A DNA stretch of 64,000 bases from Puccinia triticina (taxonomy: Eukaryota > Basidiomycota > Pucciniomycetes > Pucciniales > Pucciniaceae), in NCBI RefSeq assembly GCF_026914185.1, contig NC_070572.1, positions 372,001 to 436,000 of the forward strand, given 5' to 3'. Each line of letters starts with the position of its first letter. The stretch's first letter is position 1. The notes beneath the pieces are model-generated. The model searched no databases. It had not been told where the DNA came from and saw nothing but the letters and a program-made list of their open reading frames with translations. Of the stretch, positions 46,976 through 59,000 are shown piece after piece. Position numbers and translations under genes: made by a program.

Positions 46976-48174
46976 GTTTCTTGCCAACAGGGTCAAAAAT
47001 TGCCAAAAGTTAGTAAAACCTCAAATACAGTTTTTTTTGCGGTGAACTCACACAACTAATTCAAGAAAGCAAAAATTACTGGTGTTAATGAAAGTGTGGA
47101 TCTTGCTTGAGGTAATGTGTATTTAATATTTATGATTCCAAATAAAATATGTAAGTAGGCCAAGTCGCAGCTGGCATCTCTTGCATTCCCACAGGGGATT
47201 TGGACCACAGCGTTGGTTTGGGAGAGTTGATGGCTGGCAGTGGCAGATTTTGGCTCTTCTGCTGAGGACCGGGCCCAAGTGCTAGGAAAGTTGATGGAAA
47301 TACAACTCATCTTTATTTCTGACCTCAGGTGCCACAGCTAGGGAGAACCCAAAGCTATCTCCATTGTTCAACTTGTCAATAGTTCCCCTGCAGCAACTCA
47401 AGTAAATCATGACCCTAGTTGATCAACATGACCTTATTGTTGATTTTTAAACCTCAGAGCCCAAAAAGTGGCTGGAGAAACAAGATAATGATGAAGCAAA
47501 GTGAGATGGGATTGTCTTACTGGTGGAAAAGAGGGAAAAGAAATACTGAGGCTTGATTGCTATGGGCTAGACTAAGTACATGGCATCAAGTTGTGGGCAA
47601 GAAACATAATGAATATGAAAAGATAATGAATATGAATGTTCTGAAACAATCTGAGATGATTTCACAGGTTACAACAAATGTCACCAGCAGAAACTGCCTG
47701 CAAGTGGGTTGTCAGGAAGAAAAAGACAAAAATACATATTTGTTGTCAGGTGCGGTGATATCAAGAGTAAACTCTTCTAGCTACACCGGTGACTGCGCAG
47801 CGGTGCGGGGGTGCGCACGGCAAAAAGCGCGGTAAAAGTGCAAAATAACTGGGACAAGTTATTTTTAATAAACCCAAAAAAGGGGTTTTAACGGAGACCC
47901 AGGAGCCAGGAGCGCCTGGGGTGGTTTAGTGCCCTCCGCTGTTTGTACAGGGTCTGCGCACCCCGTGCGCAGAGGTTTTTATGGCCTGTGACTTCTGGGG
48001 CCCAATTAAGGGAGTTTTTGTACGTCAAAACACACCCAGGTTGATAGGGTTTTGGGATGAAAATCCCGGTAGCAAAGGGAAAAAAAAACGCAGACTTACT
48101 CTCAGTCTGCGGTAAAAAAATGAATGATTCAAAGAAACCAAGATCAAGGCAAGGGCAGGCTGGCAGACAAGTCG
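46976..48174. other. No supported gene
   Basis: Contains short open frames without motifs (47056-47310 minus, 47557-47835 plus). From 47744 to 48169 a segment starts TGTCAGG and ends GCAGACA like an LTR, but no matching flanking duplication was found. It contains inverted words such as GGTGCGCA and TGCGCACC. Confidence 0.3.
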
Positions 48175-48930
48175 TGTCAGCCGGGCTACTATAATAGGGG
48201 GTTTCAAAGTTGGCCAGATGCAACTTGCATGCACTTTTGCAAGTTGGTGTTCAAGTTCATTCTTGAACACCGAGTTGCAAAAGTGCATGCAAGCCACACT
48301 GTACTACACCCCCTAAGCCTGCTTGAATGTATTTTTGAAATTTGGTGTTAAATAAAAGCCGGAGGGATGGTGTGTGGGCAAGAGTGTTTGTGAATTCTAC
48401 TATTCACGTTGCTCTTTTCAGACATTTTTGGTGATGGCGTGCTCTCTTCCTTGATCTAAGGGAGGGTAGTAGTTCATCAAGTCATCTGCGGCCGGGGGAG
48501 GATCAGTAGTTTACTCTACTGCTACGCTCCTCCGGCGGTTTCAAATCAATCTTTCTTTTGACACTTTCCTAGTTCAATAGAACTGGAGAATGTCTTGCAA
48601 CCCGTTCTCTTAGCTTGAGAACGGGTTTTAACAAGTTAATTACTAGTTCTCCAGCCGTTTCTTTGGGCTGGAGTTGTACCATTTGCCCCTCAACTTGGTC
48701 TAGGGTTTGAGGGGATATATATTGCACAGTTTTTTATGCGCGGCGCTCTGCGCCGCAATTAATATTCAATAATGAATATCTTTTTAACCTTGTGCGGGGC
48801 GCTCTGCGCCACTAGTACTACTAAAAAAGGAATGTAGTTTTTATCTTATCTTTAGCAGCCCTTTGTGCTGCTACTTCATATGATAGAATAGTTAGCCGGG
48901 CTCTAACTTATTATAGTAGCCCGGCTGACA
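48175..48930 (-). repeat. LTR-like segment of a Gypsy-2-related element (Gypsy-3)
   Basis: The minus strand starts TGTCAGCCGGGCTACTATAA at 48930, directly after a purine tract (GGTGGGAGGGAA), exactly as in Gypsy-2. The other end, read on the plus strand from 48175, starts with the same 22 bases, so the segment is bounded by unusually long inverted ends. A foldback repeat copy lies at 48190-48345. The interior has several short hairpins (GGCGCAGAGCGCC and GGCGCTCTGCGCC). Confidence 0.6.
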
Positions 48931-49234
48931 TTCCCTCCCACCAAGATAAGTTACTTGTAACTTAGCTGCGCTATTTACACTTAGAAACTCTGTGATTGCG
49001 TAGATGAATTTCTCCATCCGGGATATTACTCTCTGGTAGCCATTCATCTTTATCTGCTGATTGGTTTCTGTATCTTACAAGGTACAACCTAGTGTCCTTA
49101 CCTGAGACCCTCTCTTTTTTATCTTTAAGAATTTTATGTACTTCAAGTTGCTCCTTACTTTAGCAGGCGGCTGCTCTATTGGTACGGGTACAGTTTTGGG
49201 GGTTGGTTCATTTTCTCTCTGAACATATCCTTTT
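48931..49234 (-). pseudogene. Gypsy-3 pol 3' end (chromodomain region)
   Basis: The minus strand encodes a decayed copy of the Gypsy-2 C-terminus: KGYVQRENEPTPKTVPVPIE near 49160-49230 corresponds to [20 protein letters not shown], and sequence near 49010-49090 matches the YLVRYRN...DEWLPE chromodomain part. It continues the frame broken at 61972 on the far side of the foldback insertion. Confidence 0.75.
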
Positions 49235-49941
49235 AAAGGGTTGAGAAATTGACTCCCATAAATCAAAAAATCAACTCCCAAATGGAGTTTACGTTGCGCG
49301 GACCACTTCGCGACGTCTTCCCCGGGTCCTCATGACCAAATTTTGAGCCGGGGGCGTTTTGGGAGTCAGAATTGTAATTCCGTGATCCCAAACGGGAGTC
49401 GGGATTTTAATTTGACAAAAAAACCCAGAAAATAGAGAAATTTTCATATCTCCTCACTGGGGCACCCAAACGCTCCCAAATTTTACACCCATCTAGATAC
49501 ACTGTCTAGACAGTATTTTTAGATTTACAGCAGTAGAAAACATCAGGAAAGCCTTATGGAGCAGGGGGTTAATTTGGTGGATTTCCTCAATAGGAAATCC
49601 CCCAAAACCTTAGCTACGGTGCTCCAAGCACTCCAAAAGTTTTTTTTGCAATAATAATACACTCTCTAGAACACATTTTTAGCTTCACGGCATTAGCACA
49701 CCTCAGGGACACCTTGTGTAGCCAGGGGGGTGATTTGGCGGATTTCCTACAAAGGCAATCCGCCAAAACCTTATCTATGGTGCTCCAAACCACCCCAATT
49801 TTTTTCTGCCATAAGAATATAATTTTTAAAACATATTTTGAGCTTCACGGCATTAGCACAACTCAGGGACACCTTGTGTAGCCAGGGGCTGATTTGGTGG
49901 ATTTCCTACAAAGGCAATGCACCAAATCCTTAGCTACGGTG

Positions 49942-50679
49942 TGGAACTCCGTCTGGTGCAGGCCGGCGGCAGTTAGTTGGAGGGGAATGGGAAAAAGAGA
50001 TTTTATGTGCCCTCTGGGTGATGGTCGGGATGAGCAAGGAGGATCTGTTGAGCGATGAGGTTTGGGGGGGAAAGATTTTACGACGGCGTTTGAGCGCGCG
50101 TCGGCGGTTTGTTGTTTTTGAGGGAAGAAGAAAACTGGAATCAGAAAGAGGTTCTCAAGGATCAATAAGATTTGGTATGGCACTCTGGAGGGCGCCGGAT
50201 GATGAGCGATAAGATTCTGATGGATTCCTAATTGGGATCAGCTAGGTTCCATGCCCCCCTTCCTCTGAGTTCGTGGGCGAACTCAGACTCCAGGAGGCGC
50301 CGCGCACTGCGGACCCGTCATCACAACCCGCACGCGCACACGCTACAACACACACAACACAGCAAGCCAACAAAGAACTAATCAAAGGAATAAAAAAAAA
50401 AACCAAACCCTCCCCACTGTAACCATCCAACGCGCGCAGTAGAGAAAGGAAACAAGTCAAGTTCCTAAGAAACAAAACATCTCAAACAAAGATAGAAAGA
50501 AAAAAAAAGGAAAGAAAATATATAAAAAAAAAACAAAGATGAAACTCCTGAAACGTCTTGAGGGGGATGCCGCCGCGCCACCATAGATCTTGTACCTTGA
50601 GGATTTGTTCTTGATGTCTTTCCGCGCGCCGCGCCGCAAAATGAGTGTTGTCCCTGCGTGTACCAAATGGCGCACCACA
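49942..50679. mobile_element. LTR-like insertion in the left arm of the foldback
   Basis: Homology between the foldback arms and units stops at 49941 and resumes at 50680, with ACGGTG on both sides (49936-49941 and 50680-50685). The insert starts TGGAACTCC and ends GCACCACA, giving TG...CA ends. It has A-rich tracts and no clear gene. Class uncertain. Confidence 0.5.
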
Positions 50680-51033
50680 ACGGTGCTCCAAACACCCCCA
50701 GATTTTTTCTACCATATGGATACACTCTCCATAAAATATGTTAAGGTCCAAGGAGGTATTACACATCAGGAACACCTTCTATAAGCGGGGGGCTAATTAG
50801 AGAATCTGCCGTTGGACCCGGGTGCCAGTGGCACCCGGGTGCCGCACCCGTTTTACCCAAAAAACAGGCACCCGTACTCGCACCCGGCACCCGCGCGCGG
50901 GTGCGGCAGGTGTACCAGCGGTACTTAGTGGATCGTTTTTGTACCAGATCAGTCCTGTTGCATAATAACATGGTAACATATCTTCATATTGACTAATTCG
51001 ACTACCTTAACTAGTTACACAAGTGTTTACCAC

Positions 51034-54000
51034 TCAGGATGAATTGGCATCGCTGTCCAGCTCAATAACTTGCCTTTTAGACTTAACCTGCGACTTTTTG
51101 TTGTCTTTGTGAGCCTTTTTCCATTTGGTCAAGGCACCTTCCTTGATATTATTGTTCCTCGAGTAGAAGGCAACCGTCATACCTCTACTTATCAAGTGAG
51201 GTGTGAGTTGGTGCCTTTTTTCTGAAAAGTAATCCCAACCAAAGCTAAAAGCACGTTCAACATCAACAGAGGTTGCTACCGTGTGTAATAAACAATATGT
51301 CAGATACAATCAATCAATTTGGATGAGGAGGTTAAACCAACCTGGGCACCCTAAGACATCAAGAGCCATGTGTACCAGGCCCCCATGCATGTTACCCGCA
51401 CGCTTCTGCTGAATCCACCAAGTGATAGGATTGAAAGGGTCATTACCGTTGAGTACAAGCCCTCCGTTTAGCCACATATGTAATGGGTTGGATGAACGAT
51501 CTCCCCCTCGGAAAGCAGCGGCACTTCCAAGGCTGGCAAGCATACCAGTCTTGGGCTGCAGAATGACAAAATCTGGCAATCAGCTGAGTTCAGCAGGTCC
51601 AGATCAGAGTAATTGACTCACCTTTGAGCTTGCTGTTTGTGCCAAAGAGGAAGCAGTGATTGGTTGGGGCTTGTAATGTGTTACCCACATGTCATGGGCC
51701 AGGCTGATTGCTTTGGCTATCCAATCAGGTTCCCAATTTGCCAATTTAAAGTACTTGTTTTTGAAAGACGGGTGAAGCACCAAGAATTACCAAAACATGT
51801 CAGCAGATAATTTAAAAGCAGATGAAATCAGAAGGAAACAAACAGATAGCTATCCGGTAAAGAGGTGAGGTGTTGGTCAAGCTGTAGTATTTATTGTTTA
51901 TCATTAAAACTGCTTGGCAGGCATTCCTGATTGCTGGTGCGTATTTGCGCTTGCTGATGATTGTTGATAAATGTTTGGTAATTTGGTTGATTTATATGAC
52001 AATACTTGATAGGCGAGCGGATCCAGCTGTAGATATTTGAAGTGTAATTTTGTCAAAAAGGTTAAGAACTTCAGCCAAATGGCAAGCCAAGACCAAGTCG
52101 GCCTTGACCAAATGATGCTTGCAGTCTACTCCGTGAATTTTATGGCACTGCCACTCAAAGCATTGTGTAATTGAATCAAAGGATTTATTCAGTTTAAGAT
52201 CATTTCAGCCCCTAGCAAAATAATACTTACACGGCAGTATGACACCTGATGATGCTGTTGATTTGTGCACTTGTGGAGTTCCATTGGGTACATACGTCTC
52301 TTTCAATGTTATGTGGGGTTTCACACCCTTTCTTGCAACATAGCTCGACAAAAAGTGCCTTGGAATTCAGAGAGTACCACAATCTCTTTGCAATCGCTCA
52401 AAACTGCTTCAACATTGCTAGTCAATTTAAACTGATGAATTGAAAAGAGAAAGTAGCAACAATGAAATTGCCTTACTTTGGCCAAACTCAGCCTGCAAGA
52501 TGCAGATGTGTAGGAATCATCATTGTCTTCTTCACTCGCGTTTTGAATATCCGCCTTGCTGAGTGATTTACCGTCATCTCCATCTGGTTCAAGAAGTGAA
52601 TCATTATTGCTTTCATCTTTGTCTTCTGAGGGGTGAGCTTTACTGCCTTGTGGGAGTCTGGAAAATTAGGTTGAATCAATGAAGTATCAAATATAAGCGT
52701 CTGAGAGAATGAAAACCAAGCTTACATACTAATTTGCGCCCCAGCATCAACTTCAGAGCTTGACTTGTCCGAATTGATCTGATCAGTATCAGTCATTGAT
52801 CTAGTATTGGACTTCGAGCTTGCAGATGTCTTCTTTTGACTTCCAAAGGGACAGAGGATTGTCTGGACAAAAGTTGAGGATGTGGGCGAAACAACGGAAT
52901 ATCCAGTGTGGCTCCCCTTTAAATCGGTGCCACTTGAGCTTCTTGAGTTCGCGTACCATGACCTTGTTATTCTTTGCGTTGTTGCTCACAATGCCGCAGA
53001 TTTTATCTTGAACTCAAAACTTCTCAACAACCAAGCGGACCGAATCAGCCAAATACTCACCAGTATGCCTTTCAGAAAGGCATATGAAGCCGAGTGGTAT
53101 AGCCTCCAGAGCGAAATCTAATTTCTTGCTTTCTACTGGTCAATAGATGACAACACCCAAAATGTTGAATCCATTTGGTGACTGCCATGCGTCCACGCCT
53201 AGGTATAGTGCACCCTGGTGATCATTCAATATGTCTCAGTATTCATGCTGTATAGCAGAGTACAGACAATGGATGTCCTTCGAAACCACGGTTGGAGTTG
53301 GTAAATTTTTGAGAACTGTGGGGTGGAGGAGCGCTTTGTGGCTGGCATTGATGAGCGCAGAAAAAGGCCTTGCGGCTTCCGCGCACCATACAGCATATAG
53401 TTGAGGAACCTAGAATAATGTGGTTTTCTCTAATTTTCACTTTGCTGATCTTAAATCAGACAAAGATCAAATTAAACTCACCTTGCTTGGGAGCACTTCC
53501 CCAGTTCCGGTTACCCCAACTGCAGCCAAAGTTTGGGATTTTGAATTGATGTGTTTGCAGGAGCAGAGTGATGCATGTTTGATCAGGTTACTACACAATG
53601 AGTTGTACGTTGGACGATTGATCTTGCTGCCACATCTAAGTACATGTACCAATGTCAGCTAAAAAAATTGCATTTGAGAGAAATCCAACTTAAAATTTGC
53701 AAGGGTAAGCAATCATGCACCTCCCATTCTTATCTTTTTGCTTGGAAAGTTCCGGTGGGTGGTATGATTGATAGCATGAGCTGATGGCGACTTGAGCAAT
53801 TTTTTGAGCTCTCTCTAAAAAGATATTGGTGGTCAGAACAAGAAGGGTGGTTAGAAAAGAAACAATGATTAGACTCACGTAGCTCCTGCTCATCCGTCAA
53901 TCCGGTCTGAGTGCTTGTTGGGGTGCTCAAATCATTTGCTATGGCGGTTTCTTGACTTTGGCCTTCTGAGGTGGGATCAACTGGTGGCAAAGATGTACGG

Positions 54001-54038
54001 TACGGCTGGGTTCTGGGACGCTTGTGAGATTGAGGCAT
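51034..54038 (-). pseudogene. hAT transposase, decayed
   Basis: Transposase of the surrounding hAT. Exon 1 (54038-53879) is a disordered Pro/Thr/Ser-rich start. A BED-type zinc finger follows (YPCK...CGSKINRPTYNSLC..LIKHASLC). RNase H-like core segments come next: LYAVWCAEAARPFSALI, LYLGVDAWQSPNGFNILGVV, ALEAIPLGFICLSERHTGEY. Then TPHNIERDVCTQWNST and the C-terminal dimerisation block (ALDVLGCPG, TSVDVERAFSFGWDYFSEKR). Defects: the donor after the first finger cysteine reads TT where GT is expected; TGA codons interrupt the core at 53140-53142 and 53014-53016; and the usual Asp in the GIVSDNA-type motif is Asn (GIVSNNA). The N- and C-terminal exons are otherwise well preserved. Probably inactive. 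Confidence 0.8.
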
Positions 54039-55195
54039 GGTGGTTGAGCTTTGGTGGTGTTGGTCTGCCGGAGGAGGGAAAGGATCCAAGTTTATTAAAG
54101 ACACAGTTTTTCCACAATTGAAAAAAAAAGATCAAGGGTACCCCTATAAATACATCAAATCACAAAAAAAAATCATGGGTTTCCCCAAGATACAAAAATG
54201 AAAATGAAAAATACTGCAACTTAGCCTATCAACAAACATCTAAGTTTATTAAAACCACAGTTTTGCCAAAAAAAAATTCAAGGGTTTCCCCTATATACAA
54301 GCAATCAAAAAAAAAATACAAGCTAAATTACTAAACAAAAAAACAATGCATATTGTAATCGACTAATATATGTACAAAAAAAGCAAAGGATTTAACAAAC
54401 TCCCAGCCTGTGACATGCCACAGGTGAAAAGAGACCGGTGTTAACCCGCTCAGCCTGGCGCAAGTGCGTGGGGCAAAAGTCGGGGCTGGAAACCCCTCAG
54501 CCAATTGCAAGTGCAATCGGGGAGGGGGAGGATCACCACCAGTGCTCTGCAAATGCACGAACAGGGAGGATCACCTGGGGCATAAAACTTGGTGCAGGAG
54601 ATGCCCCCTTATATGCTCAATATGTTGTGATTGCAGACCGCTTCATCATCACCTTGGCCCAGGATGGCCCAGAAAGCCACTGTGACCGTTGCCAGGTGAT
54701 GTACAGCGCTAATTCCAATTGTACAGCCACTGTAACTACCCCTGAAGCCTAACCAGCCAGTGCCCAGGCATTCCGCAATGAGACGCCGGCAGGGAGTCTT
54801 GCCAAAATCCTCTTCATCAATGTCTTCTCCTTGCCCATTACGCCCGGCCTTTGAGGACCATCCTCTCCGTCTCGCACAGACTCTTACTGGTAACTCATAG
54901 CAAACAAATGTCTTTGACCTTTACTGCTGCCTGCCTCGTCATCAATGCAGATGATGAAGACAACCGCAGACAGAAAAGGCTGTGTCGGTTTGATAGAACC
55001 CCAGCAGCTACCTTGGCCGTCTATGGCCTCATGTCACCCAGTTGCTCCAGAACACGCTTGAGATCATGCGACAGGAACTCAATTGCTCGGTGATGTCCCC
55101 CCATTTAATAGGTCAGTCACCTCCCACACACATTCTCTCTGCACAGGGCTACTCAGACTGCTCATCCCATTCCTTATATATATCAAGAACAACAA

Positions 55196-55675
55196 ATGGC
55201 CACGCTTCAGCTGACCCCGGACCAATACTTGAGCTTTGGCGAGCTGACAAAGCCCTCACAGGCGCTGATCAGCAGGCTGCAAAGGGCCGATCAGCTCGAC
55301 CGGATCCTACTCACGAGGGCCTCAACCTTCTTCGTGCTGGCGTGTCTGTACATCCTCAAAAAGCGGATCCTGGACCGCAGCGTCTCGCTGCTTCCCACCC
55401 TCCTCTCTCCCCTCAGCCGGACGACGGCTCAGATCATCACAAATAACAAGCAGGCCGCCGTCGCCATCGCCTCAACTGGCGCGCATGATGTCCTGCTGGG
55501 CGCTTCAGCAGAGGCCGCCGCCGCCGCTGTGACCACCTACACAGTCGCTTTCATCCCAAGCCTCGCATCCCCCGATTTACCCCCAGCCGTCGCCGAACTT
55601 CCGCTGACACCCACCCCCGCCAATCCATCTGTCCCCCAAATGCCAGACATTGAACTGCTTCATGAAGAGCTTTAA
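55196..55675 (+). CDS. Possible cargo ORF in Helitron-2 (159 aa)
   Basis: Starts MATLQLTPDQYLSFGELTKP, with a helical, Leu/Ala-rich body that includes a moderately hydrophobic stretch (FFVLACLYILKKRIL) and an Ala-rich run, and a Pro-rich C-terminus. The ATG follows a TATATATCAAGAACAACAA leader. No family recognised. It is not found in Helitron-1. It could be a captured gene fragment or chance; the frame is uninterrupted and base composition is higher in GC than in the flanks. Confidence 0.35.
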   Translation: MATLQLTPDQYLSFGELTKPSQALISRLQRADQLDRILLTRASTFFVLACLYILKKRILDRSVSLLPTLLSPLSRTTAQIITNNKQAAVAIASTGAHDVLLGASAEAAAAAVTTYTVAFIPSLASPDLPPAVAELPLTPTPANPSVPQMPDIELLHEEL

Positions 55676-55776
55676 AGTTGCATACTTCCCTTCAGGACTT
55701 GTCCAGCTGACCATGACACTTACCAAGATTTCGTATTCTTTTGTACTCATAGTCTAATACAAATACCCTGTTCAGA

Positions 55777-56004
55777 TTGCTACCCCAAATCTTTGTATTG
55801 TATTTCCTGGGCCTGACAAGCAGCTGTCATCCCTCTTGTTTGCTCTCCCTGGCGGTCATTGGCCTGTGGATTTGGGCAATGAACGACGCGGAGGTTGAGA
55901 AACGGACGCTCGCCAGGATGCTCCCTGGGGGGCAGCTCGAGGCCCGGAACATTGTCGCCAGCAGTGTTGCGCTTGTTATTGTTTGTGTGCGGATCTTCCT
56001 CTGA
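55777..56004 (+). CDS. Possible second short ORF in Helitron-2 (75 aa)
   Basis: Two hydrophobic segments (IFVLYFLGLTSSC, NIVASSVALVIVCVRIFL) flank a charged loop with ERKTL-like composition. It lies 100 bp after the 159-aa frame and could be a continuation across an intron. No recognised family. Confidence 0.25.
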   Translation: MLPQIFVLYFLGLTSSCHPSCLLSLAVIGLWIWAMNDAEVEKRTLARMLPGGQLEARNIVASSVALVIVCVRIFL

Positions 56005-59000
56005 TTTTTTACCAGTGCGACGGCCCCTTCCCAAATAGGGACGGATCCTAAGACGTATTAGCCTGTTTTGCATATCAAATATACATCAGAAGGAAATACT
56101 ACTGACAATCATCACATCCCTTCTGTAGATTAAAATGGAAGGCACCATTTGAAAACTCAATTGACTTCCGTTTAGAACTCAGTGTTTTCCCTTTTAACAG
56201 ACGGCCCAGAGGAGGCAGACTTTTATGCAAATACACTATTTGTTCTGATGATGAATTGCGGAGAGAAGGGAAACAGTTTTTTGAAACACTCGAGATGTCC
56301 GATGAAGAATGGATGGAGTTGAGTGTGATTCCTGCCAAATGTTGGGCGCAAATAACACAGCTTTGTGTGATTACTGACACCACCAATGTTTTAACAACCA
56401 AATAGACAAAAACAAAGACGTGAGCAGCTTGGTCATCGAGTTGTTGACGTTGTCTGGGACGCGCCTCAGAATACATGGAAACTACTGAGGTTCAGGGATG
56501 ACAAGAAAAATGGTAATTATCGGGCCATTGTCTTTTTGATCCTCAACAGTATTTGCCATGGCTGCCTTCGCCCTCCCCTCGGCGGCAGGAACAATCAACT
56601 GGACGGCCGCTGCGCCCTTGTGTGTCTTTCAAAGGCTCCATCGCTCAGAAGGCTAAGGGATCCATCCGCAGCCACACACTGGCCTTGAAGCTGCTCATCA
56701 TCCTTGCCCTTATCACACGCCAACACCTAGCATCCCCCTCCTCCAGCTGGGCAATGTCCAGCAATATCTGTTTGTGGTTGCCGGTTGAAGGACAAGGACA
56801 CCCAGCACTATGACAATCACAAGATTGAATCAAAAAATGTTGTTCCCTATTATTCAAGCCCCACAAGGAAAATTTGTGTTGTCCAGAAACTAATACACCA
56901 ATTAGTTAAGGGTAAGGTCTTGATTGAGAACACATCAGGGCTCATAATGGACCATGAAACTGTGACTTTCATTGTCCACTTACTAATTGAGATGATGAGA
57001 AGTTAAGCTAATAATGTTCAAATTTTATGCTGCAAACTGAGGTCCAAATGTGATTGGGCACAGTTTGAATTGAATATCTACAAAAGAATGCAACCCAAAG
57101 ATGTGGGGTTCATAGCTTTGGGGTTGGAAGTTGTATTCCTGGTGGAACAGTGGCAGCGGGAGCTGTAATGTCAACAAGGGCAGGGATTGCCAATGGTCAG
57201 GGTTTTGGGCAAGTATTGGGGTGTGGACTATGGGGGGTAAGGGAATGGAGGTGGAGGTTGGAACCCTGAAAGTGCAGCGGCGTAGCCGCCTTGGACTCTA
57301 GTACAAAAAAATACACAAAAATTTAACCACACTCAACCTAGCCTTCCAACAGCGGCAAAGCCGTGCCCCCAGGCTCAACACCCAGCCCGCATCAAGTGCA
57401 CGGGTCAAAAGTGATGGACGTGAAGGCCCCCGGCCCGCAGCAAAGGCTGCAGACCCGTGGGGGGCCCACTCTTTGCCCCTCAGACTGTGCATGTGCAACA
57501 GCAGAGGGGTTGAGGACAATGGATAGCTGGAAGTGCAGCATCTCCAATTGCCTGGGGATTAATTGCAACAACAGGCCCCCCTCTTTATAAGCTCTCAACC
57601 TCGGCAGGCCAGGACACTCGCTCACATCTACGCAGACGCCACATTGCGGCCCTCATTAACGTAATCAATTCCAAGGCGACCGTGCCAGCCACTACAATTG
57701 GATGCGAGACCGTTGTGTACCCTTGCACCAAAAGCCACGCCGTGGCCATTGTCCCTTTCCTGCACGTTGACTGGTCCAGTTGCTATGTCCAGTGTTGACC
57801 AGCAGCCCTCACCCAACCATATTTTGAACTTGACCTTCTCACCCTTTACCAATTGCGACCATGAAAGGATCCCAAACTTGCCCCGCACGCCGATGATTTG
57901 AGAGGCTGAGTTGAAGCTTGGAGAAAGTCAGTCAACCAGTCCTGATCACCATGTACAAAAAGTGGCTGTTCAATCGCCGGGTGGACGGGCTCGTGGCCCA
58001 TGACCTCAGCTTTGCCATCGACGAGCTCGTTAGCTTCCTGGTCCACACCCTGCTTGCCCTTCAACTTCATCGCGACTTTCTGCAGAGCGCGTTTGAGGAT
58101 GGGCAGTAGGAAAAGGTGTTATTGCCCACCTCAATACCATCCCCCACTCCCTTGTCGGCCGCTCCAACAGACAGATCCTTGGCTTCTTTAAACATAAATG
58201 GGCCTGAGCATCCACACATACGTCTCCTTCTCCCTCTTCGCCCCCTCCAAAAAAAACTGGAGACTCAAGAGAAGCAATGGGTGAGCAAGCAGCCTCCGAT
58301 GCACATATTTTAAACGGACCACAATCTCTTTCCATGGCTCCGTTCAGCTCCCAATACTACCTGAATTATCTGGTCGGATCACTGATCAGCAGGTCCGACG
58401 AGTCCTCGGAATGGCCTTTCCAAGGAGCTCTCGCACATGGCCGTCCGACAAGTTGTCAAACAGGCTTGTCCAAGCAGTCAGAAGGCGGGTCTATTTGCTT
58501 GGGCAAGCAAGTCCTCATGTCGGATTGACATGTCCAAAAACTGCTTGGAGAAGCCGGTCAGTGGAGTTGTTGGACCTGCCCGTCCAAGCTTTTAATCGTT
58601 GCAGTGAAACAGACCTAGCCCACCACTCCTCCACGCTTGAGACGATTGTCCTGGACGCCGAGCCTCCCCACGTCATCCTCAGGCTCGCGCCCACCCTCCC
58701 CGCGTCGTCCTCAGGCTCGCGCCCACCCTCTTTGAATTCTTTGCCCCCAAGGCTTCGCTCGCTTCCTCGCGGTCTTTGCGGCGCCGTGGCCACTAAACTC
58801 AGCCCGTTGAGCGTTGACGATCTCTCAGCTCTGTCTCCCTCCAAAGAGTATATTTTTTTTGGAAAGCCACCATCTCCCCATGGATTCCTCTACTTGCCCT
58901 CATTTCAAAACTCTGAAAGATTATCTCTGTTTTCGTCTATCCACTAATAAACACATATATATTAATCAACAACCTGTCATTTTAACTTAATCCATCTCAA

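Larger units (their letters stand above)
54239..57301 (+). mobile_element. Helitron-2, non-autonomous, nested in Helitron-3
   Basis: 3063 bp from TCTAAGTTTATTAAAACC (after A54238) to CTAG (before T57302), with the 3' hairpin GCGGC-GTA-GCCGC. The first 500 bp are a direct copy of the Helitron-1 start. Flanking sequence on both sides (CAACAAACA and TACAAAAAAATACAC) reads as one continuous Helitron-type leader when it is removed. Confidence 0.8.

Noticed and set aside
47744..48169. Another solo LTR (TGTCAGG ... GCAGACA)
   Set aside because: The flanks TTTGT and AGTCG do not match and no second copy is visible in the window.
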